Made by a program: the position numbers and the translations under genes. Below the pieces are notes generated by a model. It did not search any database, was not told the DNA's origin, and was given only the letters and a program-made list of their open reading frames with translations. From Bacteroidales bacterium (GTDB lineage: Bacteria > Bacteroidota > Bacteroidia > Bacteroidales > ML635J-15), in contig JAQVGK010000116.1 of the NCBI GenBank assembly GCA_028696755.1, positions 1 through 8,789 on the forward strand: 8,789 nt of DNA, in the 5' to 3' direction. Positions 7,800 through 8,789 of this stretch are shown piece by piece (within the stretch, counting starts at the first letter, position 1; each line of letters opens with the position of its first letter).

Positions 7800-7826
7800 A
7801 ACAATAATGGTTAAAATTTAGTGCCC

Positions 7827-7857
7827 TAAAAATAGTACAAAATGAGAAACTACAAAA
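7827..7857 (-). promoter_or_regulatory. Candidate promoter of ptb-buk
   Basis: On the minus strand TTTTG (7857-7853) is followed, after 18 nt, by TATTTTTA (7834-7827), close to the Bacteroidota pattern TTTG, about 19 nt, TAnnTTTG (the last G is A). The predicted transcription start would be about 20-25 nt before the ptb ATG. The position makes sense, directly downstream of the ackA terminator, but the match is not perfect. Confidence 0.38.
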
Positions 7858-7866
7858 GGATTTTAG

Positions 7867-7903
7867 CAGTTTTTTAAACTTTTGAGGAAATTTTTCAAAA
7901 CTG
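7867..7903. repeat. Inverted repeat upstream of the ptb promoter, possible operator
   Basis: CAGTTTT (7867-7873) is mirrored by AAAACTG (7897-7903). Inside it a tighter dyad, TTTTGA (7880-7885) and TCAAAA (7895-7900), has a 9-nt spacer. It lies 10-46 nt upstream of the candidate ptb -33 element, where an activator or repressor could bind. No U-tract follows the repeat, so a terminator is unlikely. The bases are AT-rich and chance cannot be excluded. Confidence 0.3.
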
Positions 7904-7982
7904 GACTAACGGTCTCGAAAGAATGGATTTTAGATAATTATACTCAACCTTCATAAAATGTTGTAACCCAAACGAATAAAAC

Positions 7983-8010
7983 GAAAGCAGATATCAAAAC
8001 ATCTGCTTTC
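7983..8010 (-). terminator. Intrinsic terminator after ackA
   Basis: A perfect 10-bp inverted repeat (GAAAGCAGAT and ATCTGCTTTC) encloses an 8-nt loop, 61 nt after the ackA stop codon. On the minus strand it is followed by GTTTTATT, a short and imperfect T-tract. The stem is perfect, so it would also fold on the plus strand, but no plus-strand gene is present to use it. Confidence 0.72.
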
Positions 8011-8071
8011 ATTTATTTATTATGCTAATTCTACAAATAGCAAAATTTATCAACACAAAGGAAAAAATCCC

Positions 8072-8789
8072 TTATTCCCCAAACACCAATCTTACAGTAT
8101 CCATAGCGATTACCAATTCCTCGTTTGTAGTTATTGTCATAACCTTAACTTTAGAATCTGGTAAGCTTAGTTCCATGTCCTTGCCTTTTATACCTTGATT
8201 TAGTTCGAAGTTAACGGTAATTCCAAGATAGCTCATATCACTGAAAACCAATTTACGTGTATTGCATGAGTTTTCTCCAATTCCACCTGTCATAATGATA
8301 AGGTCAACACCATCCATTACAGCAGCGTAAGAACCGATATATTTCTTCACGCGATGAGCATACATATCAAGAGTTAGAGTTGCTCTTTCGTTGCCTTTTA
8401 ATGAGGCATCTTCGAGATCTCTCATATCCGAAGAAATTTCGGAGAATCCATTAGAACCGCAATTTTTATTGATAAATGAGTTTGCCTGCTGAGTAGTCAT
8501 GTGTTCTTTTTCCATAATGAAAAGGAGAGCGCCTAAATCGAGATCACCAGTTCTGGTACCCATCATCAGACCTTCTACTGGGGTGAATCCCATTGAGGTA
8601 TCAACAGATTTTCCATATTTAATTGCAGTAATAGAAGCACCATTACCTAAGTGACAAGTAATAATTTTCTTTTCTTCGATATTCCATCCTAATAATTTAC
8701 AAGCTTTCTCAGCAACAAATTTGTGACTGGTACCATGGAATCCATAACGACGAATTTTATAGTCTTTGTACATTTTGTAAGGAATTGGG
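8072..8789 (-). CDS. ackA: Acetate kinase, 3' part (cut by the window edge)
   Basis: The last 238 or so residues of an acetate kinase are visible; about 160 N-terminal residues lie beyond the window. The frame stays open to the edge (PIPYK precedes the internal Met at 8773), so that Met is not the start. The enzyme converts acetyl-phosphate and ADP to acetate and ATP. Visible family blocks are RRYGFHGTSH (nt 8752-8723), CHLGNGASITAI, the GLMMGTRTGDLDLG segment with the catalytic Arg, SSDMRDLEDA, IIMTGGIGENS and the ITTNEEL motif near the C-terminus with the conserved Glu. GTRTGD and TNEE separate it from butyrate kinase. One odd spot is residues 103-112 counted from the visible Met (KNCGSNGFSE), where most family members read close to KKSGLLGISG. 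A phosphate acetyltransferase gene may lie upstream, outside the window. Confidence 0.95.
   Translation of the reverse strand, partial: PIPYKMYKDYKIRRYGFHGTSHKFVAEKACKLLGWNIEEKKIITCHLGNGASITAIKYGKSVDTSMGFTPVEGLMMGTRTGDLDLGALLFIMEKEHMTTQQANSFINKNCGSNGFSEISSDMRDLEDASLKGNERATLTLDMYAHRVKKYIGSYAAVMDGVDLIIMTGGIGENSCNTRKLVFSDMSYLGITVNFELNQGIKGKDMELSLPDSKVKVMTITTNEELVIAMDTVRLVFGE

Noticed and set aside
1..8789. tRNA, rRNA, CRISPR array, insertion sequence or riboswitch.
   Set aside because: No repeat-spacer pattern, cloverleaf-like block, transposase frame or recognisable riboswitch core was seen in the gaps, all of which are under 300 nt.

Overview
The window reads as chromosomal DNA of an AT-rich, fermentative member of the Bacteroidota. 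The main evidence is two secreted proteins with C-terminal type IX secretion (por/T9SS) sorting domains. Supporting signs are A/T-rich start regions without Shine-Dalgarno motifs and promoter-like boxes resembling the Bacteroidota -7 consensus TAnnTTTG. The exact genus cannot be read from the sequence. Every gene I accept is on the minus strand, so transcription runs from high to low coordinates.

Region by region, in transcription order: (1) 8789-8072 is the 3' part of an acetate kinase gene (ackA), cut by the window edge and followed by a perfect 10-bp hairpin at 7983-8010. (2) 7799-5797 is a tight ptb-buk pair (phosphate butyryltransferase and butyrate kinase, 20 nt apart), ending in a strong intrinsic terminator at 5737-5783. 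(3) 5711-4156 is a ridA-family imine/enamine deaminase gene, followed 29 nt later by a gene for a fucose/arabinose-isomerase-fold protein of unknown substrate that appears to start with TTG. (4) 3932-219 is a two-gene unit, 3 nt apart, encoding two large T9SS-exported proteins. The first has a beta-propeller-like part and HYR-like beta-sandwich repeats. The second has Cys-rich repeats. The unit ends in a clear intrinsic terminator at 161-187.

Ptb converts an acyl-CoA to an acyl-phosphate, and Buk transfers that phosphate to ADP. This yields ATP and butyrate, or a branched short-chain acid. AckA does the last step for acetate. The metabolic half of the window therefore encodes substrate-level phosphorylation at the end of fermentation. 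RidA fits amino-acid-fed metabolism because it removes reactive enamines made by PLP enzymes, but a functional tie to ptb-buk is inference. The two secreted proteins form a separate unit with no visible link to the metabolic genes.

The gaps are short. 1-160 and 3933-4155 hold no gene I can support, and neither holds a tRNA or CRISPR array. 7800-8071 holds the ackA terminator, a dyad and a candidate ptb promoter. I see no mobile element, and no obviously new multi-gene system. The most open item is the isomerase-fold protein beside ridA.
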